Under the pieces are notes generated by a model. The model had not been told where the DNA came from and made no database searches. It was given only the letters and a program-made list of their open reading frames with translations. The translations under genes and the position numbers were made by a program. A stretch of 64,000 nucleotides of DNA from Streptomyces sp. DH41 (GTDB lineage: Bacteria; Actinomycetota; Actinomycetes; Streptomycetales; Streptomycetaceae), in the NCBI RefSeq assembly GCF_029813785.1, contig NZ_JARVKY010000003.1, forward strand, positions 372,001 to 436,000. The letters run 5' to 3'. Each line of letters starts with the position of its first letter. Within the stretch, counting starts at the first letter, position 1. Below, in pieces: positions 53,335-62,593 of the stretch.

Positions 53335-53985
53335 CTGTCTTACCCGATCAAGAAGCTTGCCCCCAAAGCCAAGGGCAAGGTCCGGTACCGGTTCGTGGTC
53401 GACGCAGGGCCCGATCCCGTCACCGGGAAACGCACACAGGTGACACGTACCTTCGCCACGCTGAGGGAGGCGAAGGCGGAGTACGCGAGCATCGTGCATC
53501 GTCGCTACGAGGCGGAGCAGGCACCGTTCAGTCAGGTCACGGTGGACGAGTGGCTCGATCAGTGGCTGGCCATGAAGGCCGAGGATCTGGAAGGGAGCAC
53601 TGCCTACAGCTACACCATGACCCTGGCCCGGGTCCGCGGAAGGCTCGGGCGCATCAGGCTCCAGGACCTCACCGAGGACCACGTCGAGGCATGGATGCGA
53701 TGGGCGCTCCAGGAAGGGCGTGAGCGGGGAGGGAAGCCGGGCACCGGCCTCGGGGCAACCTCGGTCGAGATGTCGCTGGCTCGGCTGAAGGAGGCGCTTG
53801 ACCGGGCAGTGACACGGGGCCTGGTCCGGGTGAACGTTGCTCGTGAGGTGACCGTTCCCCGTAAGACACGCAAGGCAGAGCGAAGGGCCAGGGCCGCAGT
53901 GCCGCCGTGGAGCGTCTCGGAAGTACGCGCCTTTGTCCGTGCGGTCGCAGGTGGCCGCCTGCAGGCACCGTCCTTCTCGCCCTGA
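53335..53985 (+). pseudogene. Truncated tyrosine-recombinase integrase (N-terminal part)
   Basis: The frame reads SYPIKKLAPKAKGKVRYRFV then KRTQVTRTFATLREAKAEYA, the arm-binding region, followed by the SAM-like domain (VDEWLDQWLAMKAEDLEGST to AVTRGLVRVNVAREVTVPRK). It ends after SVSEVRAFVRAVAGG without the Arg, HxxR and Tyr catalytic domain, so about half is missing. The start codon is unclear: the frame is open from about 53335, and only a GTG at 53395 is a standard start. Confidence 0.8.
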
Positions 53986-54290
53986 TGGGTGGGCCTTGAC
54001 CCCTGATCTTGGACACACGACCCAGCTCCGCCGCCGAGTTCGGCACTTCATGGAAGAGGTGAAGGCCGATGGGCCACGGAAAACCAGGTGAATATCTTGG
54101 CGCCCGTAACCGTTGCCATCCGAGACTGATCCCTGCGCCTTGGGCATGGCGAAGAGGGGAAGATGACGCGAGAGCGCATGATCATGTGGTGGTGGAGCGT
54201 GCTGGTCGGCTCTCCCATCCCGCTCTCGCACTCGCCTGTGGGCCGGGATCGAAACAACCCCCGAGCAGGCCCAGTGCCGCCGACTTTCGA

Positions 54291-54345
54291 CATGTCTGAT
54301 GAGACGTCAGGTAAGTCAGCATCCACTCAGCATCAGTCCCATACG
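54291..54345 (-). repeat. TGCTGAC repeat, copy A
   Basis: On the minus strand: ACTGATGCTGAGTGGATGCT followed by GACTTAC, then CTC and TCAG. Two TGCTGA(C/G) heptamers (at 54332-54326 and 54321-54315) are spaced 11 bp. About 40 of 57 bases match copy B. Confidence 0.7.
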
Positions 54346-54606
54346 GCTCTCCGCGCGTGCGCCCGGTCGGTGGCTTGCTGGGAGCCTGCTGGCGCAGAAA
54401 GACGCAGGCGGCAAGCCTGGTCACAGCAACGCACGATTTTCCTGGAGGTCTTCGAGCCGAAGGCATGCCGATGTACAGTGAGGGACGCCCCTGACCTGCA
54501 AAAAGTTGGCGGGGAGCCGTCTTCTAGGAGTCCAAAGTGTTGCGAACTTTGATCAAGTCCAAGATCTACTATCTGGACATTTGTGCAGGTCAGACGCATG
54601 ATGGAG

Positions 54607-54637
54607 CCGCTCAGGTCAGCAAATGGTCAGCATCGGG
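54607..54637 (-). repeat. TGCTGAC repeat, copy D
   Basis: Two exact TGCTGAC heptamers on the minus strand (54632-54626 and 54621-54615), spaced 11 bp. A third heptamer on the plus strand (54656-54662) lies closer to the integrase start. Confidence 0.7.
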
Positions 54638-54726
54638 CGCGGGAGCGTCCTGACTTGCTGACCTGACGGCCGCCGTGGCGGGGCCCTGGGCGCGGATGTC
54701 CGGCTCTTGTTTGGAGGTTGCGTCTC

Positions 54727-55863
54727 TTGGCTCGTCAGCTCGCCCGGGGAATGGGGTCGTTCTTCAAGGACTGCGACTGTGCCCGGCCGTCCCGGTGTCC
54801 GCATCCGTACACGATCCGTTTCCGGAACGGACTGGGAAAGCAGTCCGAGGAGGGCGGCTTCGGTACGCAGGACGATGCGATCGAGCGCCTGACGCAGATC
54901 TATACGGAGAAGAAGCGCACGGCGCCGTCTGTGGCAGAGGCGCGCCGCGAGCTGGGGCAGAAGACGGTGAAGGAGTATGCGAAGGAGTGGCGATCCCGGC
55001 AGCGAAAGATGACCGAGTACTCCACGGGCGAGCACGTTGGTAGCTCCCTCAACGTGCACATCTTCCCGCGCCTGGGTTCGCGGAAACTGAATACCGTCAC
55101 GCCACTCGTGGTGGAGCGTTTCCTGGATGCATTGGAGGCCGACGGTGTCGGCCGAGGGAACCAGGTCAACATATTCCGCATCCTGAAGACGATTCTGCGG
55201 GACGCCTTTGACAAGGGGGCGATGGCGGACGATCCGGTGAAGGGGGTGCAGGAGCCGGAGTACGTCAGGGAGAAGGTGGTTATTCCGTCCCTGGAGTATG
55301 TGAAGCAGGCGCTGGCGGTCGCGGGTGACGATCTCGCGATGGAGATCGTGATGATGGCGGGGTGCGGGTTGCGCAATGGTGAGGCCCGGGCGGTGAACGT
55401 CAACAACGTGGTGGCCGACGACGTGTACCGGGTCCACGAGCAGATCCACTCCAACACGCACCGGCCGGCCAAGCTCAAGCACCGCAAGGTGGGGGAGTTC
55501 CGGGAGGTGCCTCTGCCACGCTCGGTGCGGGAGGCAATCGAACGATACGAGGAGAAGCACGGCACTACGCGGGAGGGCTATCTGCTGCGAGGGCCGAGCG
55601 GCTACTACACGGAGCCGATGGAACGCCGACGCGTCCGCGCACTCTTCGAGAAGCTGCCCGTCATGGACGGGATGGGGATGTACGGCTTCCGGCACTACTT
55701 CGCGTCCAATGCACTCGGCAACGGCATACCGATCACGGACGTGGCCGAGTGGATGGGACACAAGTCGATCGAGGAAACGTACCGCACCTACCGGCACCTG
55801 ATGCCGGGCAGTATCACCAAGGCCGCGCGCATCCTTGACGCCGGTCTCTGGGAAGCGGCGTAA
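54727..55863 (+). CDS. Tyrosine-recombinase integrase
   Basis: 378 aa from TTG at 54727, which has GGAGG 9 bases upstream; TTG at 54718 is too close and ATG at 54751 is possible. The N-terminal arm-binding part (DCARPSRCPHPYTIRFRNGL) is followed by the core-binding domain and the catalytic domain. Catalytic residues seen are Arg in GCGLRNGEARAV, a Lys region KLKHRKVG, FRHYFAS (the usual HxxR reads YGFR, so the first His is Tyr), GH in WMGHKSIEE, and Tyr in TYRTYRHL. It looks intact apart from the His to Tyr change. Confidence 0.88.
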   Translation: MARQLARGMGSFFKDCDCARPSRCPHPYTIRFRNGLGKQSEEGGFGTQDDAIERLTQIYTEKKRTAPSVAEARRELGQKTVKEYAKEWRSRQRKMTEYSTGEHVGSSLNVHIFPRLGSRKLNTVTPLVVERFLDALEADGVGRGNQVNIFRILKTILRDAFDKGAMADDPVKGVQEPEYVREKVVIPSLEYVKQALAVAGDDLAMEIVMMAGCGLRNGEARAVNVNNVVADDVYRVHEQIHSNTHRPAKLKHRKVGEFREVPLPRSVREAIERYEEKHGTTREGYLLRGPSGYYTEPMERRRVRALFEKLPVMDGMGMYGFRHYFASNALGNGIPITDVAEWMGHKSIEETYRTYRHLMPGSITKAARILDAGLWEAA

Positions 55864-55871
55864 CAGTCGCT

Positions 55872-56057
55872 GGCGCAGTGGGCCCCATCCGGTTGTTCTG
55901 GAACTGGATCGGGCGCTCCCAGGAGGAGATCGTACAGGCCCGCCGGGACTGGATGGAAGGGGCGCGATTCGGGGAGGTCAAGGGGTACGACGGCGCCCCG
56001 CTGCCCGCGCCCGCGCTGCCGGCAGTCCCGCTGAAGCCTCGTGGAAGAGTCCGTTGA
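55872..56057 (+). pseudogene. C-terminal fragment of a pirin-family gene
   Basis: The frame just after the integrase stop reads GPIRLFWNWIGRSQEEIVQA then RDWMEGARFGEVKGYDG and APALPAVPLKPRGRVR before a stop. This is the usual end of pirin-family proteins (MWWNFVGRT-EEI and LPPVRLKPR). The first two thirds of the gene are absent. The element may have integrated into, or picked up, a pirin gene. Confidence 0.7.
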
Positions 56058-56226
56058 CCTGCAGAAATGCTTATGCTCAGCGGCTGATGAGTGGCAGGCG
56101 AACCCCGTGTCGCCCTCCATGACGGCACTCGCTGGCGGTAGGCCACCTCAGTGGATCGCAGGGCTGAATTACCGTGGAGGGCGATTCCGAAGTGTGGCCA
56201 TCCGTGGGCGGCTGTGGCAGGACACT

Positions 56227-56275
56227 TGCTGACCTCATGCTGACTTTGCTGACACCTCGTCAGATGCGACCTACG
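56227..56275 (+). repeat. TGCTGAC repeat, copy C
   Basis: Three TGCTGAC heptamers at 56227-56233, 56238-56244 and 56247-56253, spaced 11 and 9 bp, followed by CTCGTCAG. The flanking 40 bases upstream also resemble those of copy B. Confidence 0.75.
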
Positions 56276-56666
56276 TGGTCTGACCGTCATTCTGGCGAGT
56301 GGCGTGGTCTTGCAGTGAAAGTGTCGCGGTCGGGCGAAGGTCGACTCGGGGGCCTCCTGGCTCCGCCGGGGCGGAGCGTCAGGCCTCCGCTGCATGGCGT
56401 TGTAGAGAGGTGACAAGGCTGACGTCGTTCACAGGTTCCACGCCGGCCTGCAGAGAGGAGGCGGTCGAAGCGCCAGTAGGTGGGTCCCCTTTGGAAGCGC
56501 TGCCCGTGTCGCGCCTCAGCGGTCCGTGACGATGATGAGCATCTCCATGGGTACCTCCTGGGAAGCCTAGCAGGCCAGTCAGTGACCTGCGTCTTTGCTG
56601 GTCAGAGTAGGTGGGAGCGGTTTTCGATCTTGGCGCTCCGTGGCGGCTCGGAGCGGGTTCTGGCGG

Positions 56667-56723
56667 TACTGATGCTGACTCAATGCTGACTTTGGTGACG
56701 GCTCGTCAGGTCCGTCGGACGGT
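56667..56723 (+). repeat. TGCTGAC repeat, copy B
   Basis: Two TGCTGAC heptamers at 56673-56679 and 56684-56690, spaced 11 bp, then TTTGGTGACGGCTCGTCAG. This copy is opposite in orientation to copies A and D, so the integrase gene is bracketed by inverted copies. Confidence 0.75.
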
Positions 56724-57720
56724 CGGGTGCGGCTTGGTCGGGATCCCTGCTGTCGGCAGTATCGGCCTTGCGGCAGCGAAGGTCACGCGCGAGTACGGCA
56801 TGGGCGCGCCCATGCCCCGAAACGGGCTGTGCCGGATGTCGGCGTCTTGTGGGCCTTGGCCAGCAGGTCGCTGGTTGAGCAGGTCACTCCTGGAGGACTG
56901 TCTAAGCATGCTTGACGTGACAGTGCGCCGTGGTCGGGGGACCGTTCAGGTAGTACTTGACTGGAAGAAGATCCGCACCCGGGCCTTGCGTGGCCTTGAT
57001 GCCGATGCCCTGGTCCCCGCCGCACCCGTGAACCACCTCCGCACGCGGACACGTCATAAAAGGCGGTGCACCAGCGCTGCGACGACCTCGCCGAATCCCG
57101 TCTTCCCGACCCGGTTCAACTCCACCGTCACAAAACGCCCCTGCCTTCGCACCTTGCCCTCGGTGATCCCACCCAGCGCTGTGCCACGCCTGCGTAACCC
57201 ACCGGGGTCTTGGCAGCGCTGCCTCCTGTCGGGCCAGGGCAGCTCCCCGTGTCACAGCGTCGCCTTCTGGTGTCGTGTAAGAGGTGATGAAGAAGTCCCC
57301 GTACCCGGCGAGTCTGGGTCGGCAGTCCTTGGCGACCATCTCCCCATACATGCGCGCGACACCACGGTTTGCGTGACCCGCCCCTTCTCGTCGGGCCGGT
57401 TCGGCCGGCCGTAGTGTTGAACCCCGCCGATCTAAGGATGATGCGGGAGCAATCCGGCGCCAGCAGCAGGAAGTCCATCCGCTGTCGTGGCAGCGCCTCG
57501 GTCTGCCTGCCGCTTTCCGTGTGTGCAGGGGCGTTTGGAGGCAGACCTGCGGGCTACGCAGACGGAATTCAACGGGTGCATGCCGATGGCATGCGCCACC
57601 TCGACGGTGGCGGTTTCCAGGGCGAAGTTCCTCTGTCCCCCGGCGCGGCGCGCATGGAGCCCGGGCAGAGGATGTTGCGCCGACCGGGCGAACCCGGCGC
57701 CATGATTTGCATCCTGCTCT

Positions 57721-58380
57721 TCAACTCGCTCGCGCTGCGCCGTTCCACCGGGCGAGTCCTTCGAAAGCGTCTAGTGCACGGACGTCGTAGGGGCCGAACA
57801 ACTCCCGGCAGTCACGGGCGAGGCGGTCGTAGAGTGCGGCTGCTCCGCGGGTGTCGCCTGACTGGCCGGTGAGGTCGGCGTGTTCGGTGCGTGCTTCGAT
57901 CAGTGGTTGATCGCCACGGTCGTGAAGGATTTCCAGTTCGAAGATGCGCAAGTCCAGGGCTTCGATGTGCTGTGAGAGGCTGATGCTACTGCCGGGCGTG
58001 TCGGGTATTCGGAGTGTTCGATGGTGTCGTCTGTTGCGTCCAAAAGATGCGACAGTTCGATTACCGCGCGTTCGGCGGCGCGTGCGTTCTTGGGACGGTC
58101 GGCTGGGTCCTTCGCCAAGAGACTCCGGACGAGGCTGTCGAGCTGGGCGGGAATGCCGGGGCGGTGGTCACTCGGAAGCGCCGGCGTATCGTCCTGGTGC
58201 ATCCGGCCCACGGTCATCGGGTCGTCGTGAGGGCTGCCGAAGGGCGGGTGCCCCGTCAGCATCTCGAACAGGACGCAGCCGACGGAGTACAGGTCGCTGC
58301 GTTCGCCTCCGGTGTCGCCGTGCCATCGCTCGGGTGCCTTGTACAGGGGGGTGGAGTACGCGGCATTTGCCGTCGAGTGA
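57721..58380 (-). pseudogene. Serine/threonine protein kinase remnant with TPR-like tail
   Basis: The minus strand reads the activation loop and C-lobe of a kinase: STANAAYSTPLYKAPERWHG, SDLYSVGCVLFEMLTGHPPF, and IPAQLDSLVRSLLAKDPADR. The N-lobe with the ATP-binding Lys and the HRD loop are missing. After EHSEYPTRP the frame shifts; the tail (LRIFELEILHDRGDQPLIEA, SGDTRGAAALYDRLARDC) is TPR-like and is in another frame. It resembles kinases fused to TPRs in streptomycetes. Confidence 0.75.
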
Positions 58381-58599
58381 ACCTATACGTTTGGGCGACA
58401 ACGCCACTAATGCAGCAGGACGGGTACCGGCGTGGGTGAGACCGAGCGCTGGAAGGCCGCACGCCAGGACAGCACACCATCACCCCAGCCAGGCCCGGCC
58501 CCATCCGGCTCCGTACATGAGGCGCTCGGCTTCGGCTGATCCGACGACAGCGGGGCCAGAAGGGATCAGCCCACCCGGTCCCGCTGCTAACCGGCTGAG

Positions 58600-58998
58600 G
58601 TGGAACGGGCGCACGCAGGTGTCCATTTGTCACGGAACATCTACCCCTTGTGCCTTGATGTGCACACCAGGCCGCGCGCGTTCCTCACCCGGCATGCCAA
58701 AGACCGGCCCTTGCTGGGTGATTCGCTGGACAACTGGCTCTACCCGCTGGCAGCCATGTCCGCCTACACGCTCTGTCGGCTGCGGCAACCTTCGCCGCGA
58801 GACCTGCTCAACATTGCCCCCGGGCACCTCAGTGACGACTTGATGTTCCGCATGACAGGCACTCTGGAACAGAGCTTCAAAAGCGTCCTCCGCCGCAACA
58901 AGGCCGGCGGCGTAGACCGGATCGCCCGTACCCCCGTCTTCACCACCAAGATCCGCCAAGCCGTCGTGTCCCAGAGCCGTTACCACATCGAAGGCTGA
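58600..58998 (+). CDS. Uncharacterised protein or fragment
   Basis: 132 aa frame with coding-like composition (SRNIYPLCLDVHTRPRAFLT, SLDNWLYPLAAMSAYTLCRL, IAPGHLSDDLMFRMTGTLEQ). No family was recognised. The start is unclear and there is no ribosome site, so it may be the C-terminal part of a larger broken gene. It lies between the kinase remnant and the defence operon on the same strand as the latter. Confidence 0.35.
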   Translation: MERAHAGVHLSRNIYPLCLDVHTRPRAFLTRHAKDRPLLGDSLDNWLYPLAAMSAYTLCRLRQPSPRDLLNIAPGHLSDDLMFRMTGTLEQSFKSVLRRNKAGGVDRIARTPVFTTKIRQAVVSQSRYHIEG

Positions 58999-60062
58999 GC
59001 GCTACCCAGGAAATGCTGCCGGGCATGTCCACGGCCGATGATGAGGTCGGCTGGCGCGGCCCGGCCCGGTGCTATCTCGCGGCGGCGATAAGCGCGGACG
59101 GCGCACGGCCCAAGCGTCGAAGCCGTCACTGCCTGGACTCGAAGAAGTCCAGCCCAAAGGCCGACGACGCTACATCGCGGACGCAAGAGCCGGAGCCATC
59201 ATCCTGCACCGGTACATCAGGAACCGCTCTGGAAACTGCCCCGACGTCGGTCGACACCGTCTCGTCCGGTCCGGCGTCCTGGCGGTGTCCGTCGGTCGGT
59301 GCGGCCTGTGATGCCCCTGCCGTCCGGGCGACGTTGACGACCCTAGCCAGGGGTAGGACCGGGGTCGTGTCAGGACTCCTGCCGTGACTGGTGCGGTAGG
59401 TCGCGGCAGGAGTGTTCGTGTCTGGCCGACAGATCGTCATGCCCGACTGCGGAGGGAGTGGCCCGGACGTACTGCGGCTTCCGGTCTTCGCCGTTCAGCC
59501 CAGGTCGGGCAGACCGAGTACGGAGCGGCAGCGGACGTCGTTGCGCCGCAGACGGTCCAGGACCTCGCTCACTCGTGCCGAGGGGGAGCAGTTCGGTGCC
59601 GGAGGTGGCGCCGTGCTCGGCGCGGAGTCCAACATGGTGAGGGTCGCGAGCCTGCCGCTGCCTGCGGAGTTGAGCTTCTTCGTCCCATGAGCAGGTCGGT
59701 GGTCCTCGCAGTGACAGGTCCCGGTGCCTGAGATGGCCGAGCGTCCCAGGTGGGTGGAGGCCCTGGCCGGGCCCCAGGGCGCTTATGGTGTCGGCGCCGG
59801 GAGGATAAGTGATCCTGTGACAGGGGGAGGCGTTTGTTGCAGCATGTCAGCTGCTGTGGTCATTGCTGCTGTTGTGGTAAGTATGACGGTCGAAGGGGAG
59901 TCGTCGCGCGATGCGGTTGGGGTGTCCGCTCCCGGGTGACGCTGGGGCGTTGACGGCCCGGGGCCGACGGTACATGCAGCGGCCGTTTGGCCGGCCGCCC
60001 GATCACCGATTGCGCTGCGCGCGCGGCGTCGGCGGAGCATCGCAGCGGGCTGGGGGCGTGTG
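58999..60062. other. Intergenic region before the Qat operon
   Basis: About 1.06 kb with no supported gene. It has one strong hairpin (59375-59413) and the promoter region of the defence operon, whose exact start could not be read. Confidence 0.5.
59375..59413. repeat. 14-bp inverted repeat (one G-U) with 11-nt loop
   Basis: ACTCCTGCCGTGAC pairs with GTCGCGGCAGGAGT, with one T-G wobble. It may be a terminator or the end of a lost mobile element. No gene ends directly next to it. Confidence 0.7.
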
Positions 60063-61760
60063 ATGAGCGACATGAGACTGTGGGACGACAATCCCACGGG
60101 TGTGGACCTGCTGGGCTTCGCATCCATCGTTGACACGGTGGTGGCCACGCTCGAGATCCCGTATCTGGACCCGGTGACGATCGGGATCGCTGCGCCCTGG
60201 GGCGGCGGGAAGTCGACGGTGCTGCGGCTTTTGCACAAGGAACTGGACGGGCGAGACGGGTACCGGGTGATCCGTCTCGATCCCTGGGAGTTCGACGACC
60301 AGTTCGATGTGCGCGGTGGCGTGATCGGTGAAGTCCTGCAGGATCTTCTGTCGGCCTACGGGGCGCAGGAGGGCCTGCCAGAGAAGATCAATGGGCTTCT
60401 TGAGCGTGTGAGCTGGTCACGTGTTGCGGTCAGTATGGCGAGGGGATCGCTGGTCACCCAGTCCGAGGACTTGGTCGAGGCCCTCACGCCGCGTTCGAAG
60501 AGCGATGCCAGGAGCCTGGCGGGCTTCCGGGAGGAATTCGCCTGCCTGCTCAGGGACTTGACGCAGCTGAAGCGTCTGGTCGTGCTGGTCGACGATCTGG
60601 ACCGCTGTTTGCCCGACGCGGTGATGGCCACGCTGGAGGCCATCAAGCTGTTCCTGTCCGTCGAGAAGGTCGCGTTCGTCCTGGCGGCGGACCAGGACAT
60701 GGTGCGCGAGTCGATCGCGGCCAGTCTGGACGCCACGGGCAGGGGGGAGCGGTTCGCCCACCGCTATCTGGAGAAGATCGTCCAGGTGCCCCTGTCGCTG
60801 CCGCGGATCGGCGCCGACGAGGCAGCCACCTTCATCACTCTGCTGCTTTCGGCCCACCAGTGCTCGCCGGAGCACTACACACGGCTGGTTGAGCACGCCC
60901 AGCAGCGGCGGGCCGCTGGGCAGTCGCCGGTTCTGTCGGATCTACAGAGTCTTCCGTGGCAGCCCGACGGGGCCTCGCTCGCTCTGGCCAGCCGACTGGC
61001 CACCGGCCTGTCTGCCGACCGGTCCGGCAGCCCGCGCAGCATCAAACGCTTTCTCAACGCGTTCGCCCTGCGGGCCCGGATCGCGGAGAGCCAGGGCATC
61101 AGCATCGACCCCTCGGTGATCGTCAAGCTCATGCTGTTGGAAGACAGCCCCGGCAAGGACTTCGAGACCCTCGTCAAACTCCAGGACGTCCCGCGCAGTG
61201 AACTCCTTGAGCATTGGCAGGCATGGGGGAAGGGGGAACGTGACGACAGGCCGGACCAGGTCAGTGAGGCGAGCAGGCACTGGGCCGCTTCCGAACCCGA
61301 CCTCACCACGGCGCCGATCGGCCCCTATCTCAGCCTGGCCGCTTCTCTCGTGAGCCTCACTGCGGCTGCGTCCCTCACCCAGGAGCAGGTCACCTGGGTC
61401 TCCCACCTCGCCGGTCAGGCCGAGCCGCACCGGCGCAGCGCGCAGCAGGAGGTGACGGCACGCCCGGTCACGGAGCAGCAGGCCGTCGTCGAGGCCCTGT
61501 TGGAGCGCGGCCGCCGGGAACAGGAGAGTGAGCCGCTCGTGGAGTCCCTCCTGTACGTCGCGAAGGCCACCGAGGACCTACGCCGCCGCATCGCCGACGG
61601 CCTGTGGGATATGCGCCACAACCTCACCCCCGGTTCCGCCCTGGACATCGCCGACAGCGACAGCGAGGAACTGCGCGACCTGGCGGCACGCTTGGCAGGC
61701 GCCACCGACATTGACCCGATGGTGCAGGAAGCAGCCAAGGTGGAACAGGAGGGCCGCTGA
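60063..61760 (+). CDS. qatA: QatA, KAP-family P-loop NTPase of a Qat defence system
   Basis: 565 aa. Walker A is APWGGGKST (about residues 44-52) and Walker B is LVVLVDDLDRC; AADQDMV and SPRSIKRFLNAF are typical of KAP NTPases. No membrane insertion within the P-loop domain is obvious. It is the first gene of a four-gene unit with QatB, a QueC-like protein and a TatD-like nuclease, the layout of QatABCD anti-phage systems. The start is ATG at 60063 (GTG 3 bases earlier possible). Its stop overlaps the next ATG (TGATG). Confidence 0.9.
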   Translation: MSDMRLWDDNPTGVDLLGFASIVDTVVATLEIPYLDPVTIGIAAPWGGGKSTVLRLLHKELDGRDGYRVIRLDPWEFDDQFDVRGGVIGEVLQDLLSAYGAQEGLPEKINGLLERVSWSRVAVSMARGSLVTQSEDLVEALTPRSKSDARSLAGFREEFACLLRDLTQLKRLVVLVDDLDRCLPDAVMATLEAIKLFLSVEKVAFVLAADQDMVRESIAASLDATGRGERFAHRYLEKIVQVPLSLPRIGADEAATFITLLLSAHQCSPEHYTRLVEHAQQRRAAGQSPVLSDLQSLPWQPDGASLALASRLATGLSADRSGSPRSIKRFLNAFALRARIAESQGISIDPSVIVKLMLLEDSPGKDFETLVKLQDVPRSELLEHWQAWGKGERDDRPDQVSEASRHWAASEPDLTTAPIGPYLSLAASLVSLTAAASLTQEQVTWVSHLAGQAEPHRRSAQQEVTARPVTEQQAVVEALLERGRREQESEPLVESLLYVAKATEDLRRRIADGLWDMRHNLTPGSALDIADSDSEELRDLAARLAGATDIDPMVQEAAKVEQEGR

Positions 61761-62593
61761 TGGGGACATCGGGCTCTTACGGAGGCAGCGGCTCCGCGGA
61801 GTGGAGCGCGGCGCATGACGCTTTCGACGCCCTGCCCGGCGTAGGAACGGGACCTGCGGACACTCTGGATCTGCCGGACGGCCAGCAGTTCCTCGACGAT
61901 GTCGTGCAGGCGCTGGCCACCGCGCTGAGCAAGGACGATGCGGACCACGGAACGGTGCCGGCCGGTGGCTATCCCCTTTCTGCCCTGATCGCCACTGCCC
62001 GCGGCAGCGGCGGTGGCGGCGGGGGAGGAGGAGCCGGGGGCGCGGCCGGCCCCGGCCGTATCGGCGGCGGATCGCAGCGCCAGGTGCTCAAAGGCTCCTC
62101 CCGCGGTGCCGCAGCCCTCGCGGGAGCCTACGCACTGCGTAACGGTGACGCCGCGCAACTGCGGGAACTCGGCCTGGACTTCCGCGTGCTGAGCAGCTTG
62201 CCACGGCGCACTCAGATTTCCCGCATCCTGCAGGCCGTCCTCGGTGACGCCGGACACCCCGACGAGGCGGCCTTGCGCAGGGCCACCGTCAAGCACGTCA
62301 AAGATGTCCTCCTCGCGGTCGAGCCGCCCACGCCGGAAGACAGCCTGCGGGGCCTCGTCGCCGAATGGATCTATGAACTCGGCCTGGTCGAGCTCCAGTC
62401 CCAAAAGGCCAGCGACAACCTCACCCCGGAGGAAGCCGTCCGCAAACAGGGCTGGCTGCGGTCCTGGCTGCAACGCCGAGTGCGCCACATCTCCGTGCCC
62501 GACACACGACGCATGACCGTCAAGGAATTCACCGCCACAGCAGCGAGAGTGACGAGGGAGGCACTGCGCATTCTGCGCGCAGGACGCTCATGA
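61760..62593 (+). CDS. qatB: QatB, Qat defence system component
   Basis: 277 aa. It starts MGTSGSYGGSGSAEW, and has a long Gly-rich linker (RGSGGGGGGGGAGGAAGPGR), then a helical C-terminal region (ALAGAYALRNGDAAQLRELG). A Gly-rich N-terminus of this type (GTSTSYGGP-like) is usual for QatB. No enzymatic motif is visible. The ATG overlaps the QatA stop, and the stop overlaps the QatC ATG (ATGA), so translation is coupled. Confidence 0.85.
   Translation: MGTSGSYGGSGSAEWSAAHDAFDALPGVGTGPADTLDLPDGQQFLDDVVQALATALSKDDADHGTVPAGGYPLSALIATARGSGGGGGGGGAGGAAGPGRIGGGSQRQVLKGSSRGAAALAGAYALRNGDAAQLRELGLDFRVLSSLPRRTQISRILQAVLGDAGHPDEAALRRATVKHVKDVLLAVEPPTPEDSLRGLVAEWIYELGLVELQSQKASDNLTPEEAVRKQGWLRSWLQRRVRHISVPDTRRMTVKEFTATAARVTREALRILRAGRS

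Larger units (their letters stand above)
53986..54726. other. Non-coding stretch upstream of the intact integrase
   Basis: About 740 bp with no supported gene; the base composition drops locally near 54540-54600. It contains two copies of the TGCTGAC repeat on the minus strand (54291-54345, 54607-54637) and a 6-bp inverted repeat (CAAAGT, 7 bases, ACTTTG) near 54533. It may hold the integrase promoter and the former attachment region. Confidence 0.45.
56058..57720. other. Gene-poor stretch with repeats and unclear remnants
   Basis: About 1.66 kb without an intact gene. It contains two plus-strand TGCTGAC repeats (56227-56275 and 56667-56723). The minus strand near 57060-57140 reads GRFVTVELNRVGKTGFGEVV, followed by AALVHRLL, which looks coding but is short and not identified. 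Nothing else could be supported. Confidence 0.4.
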
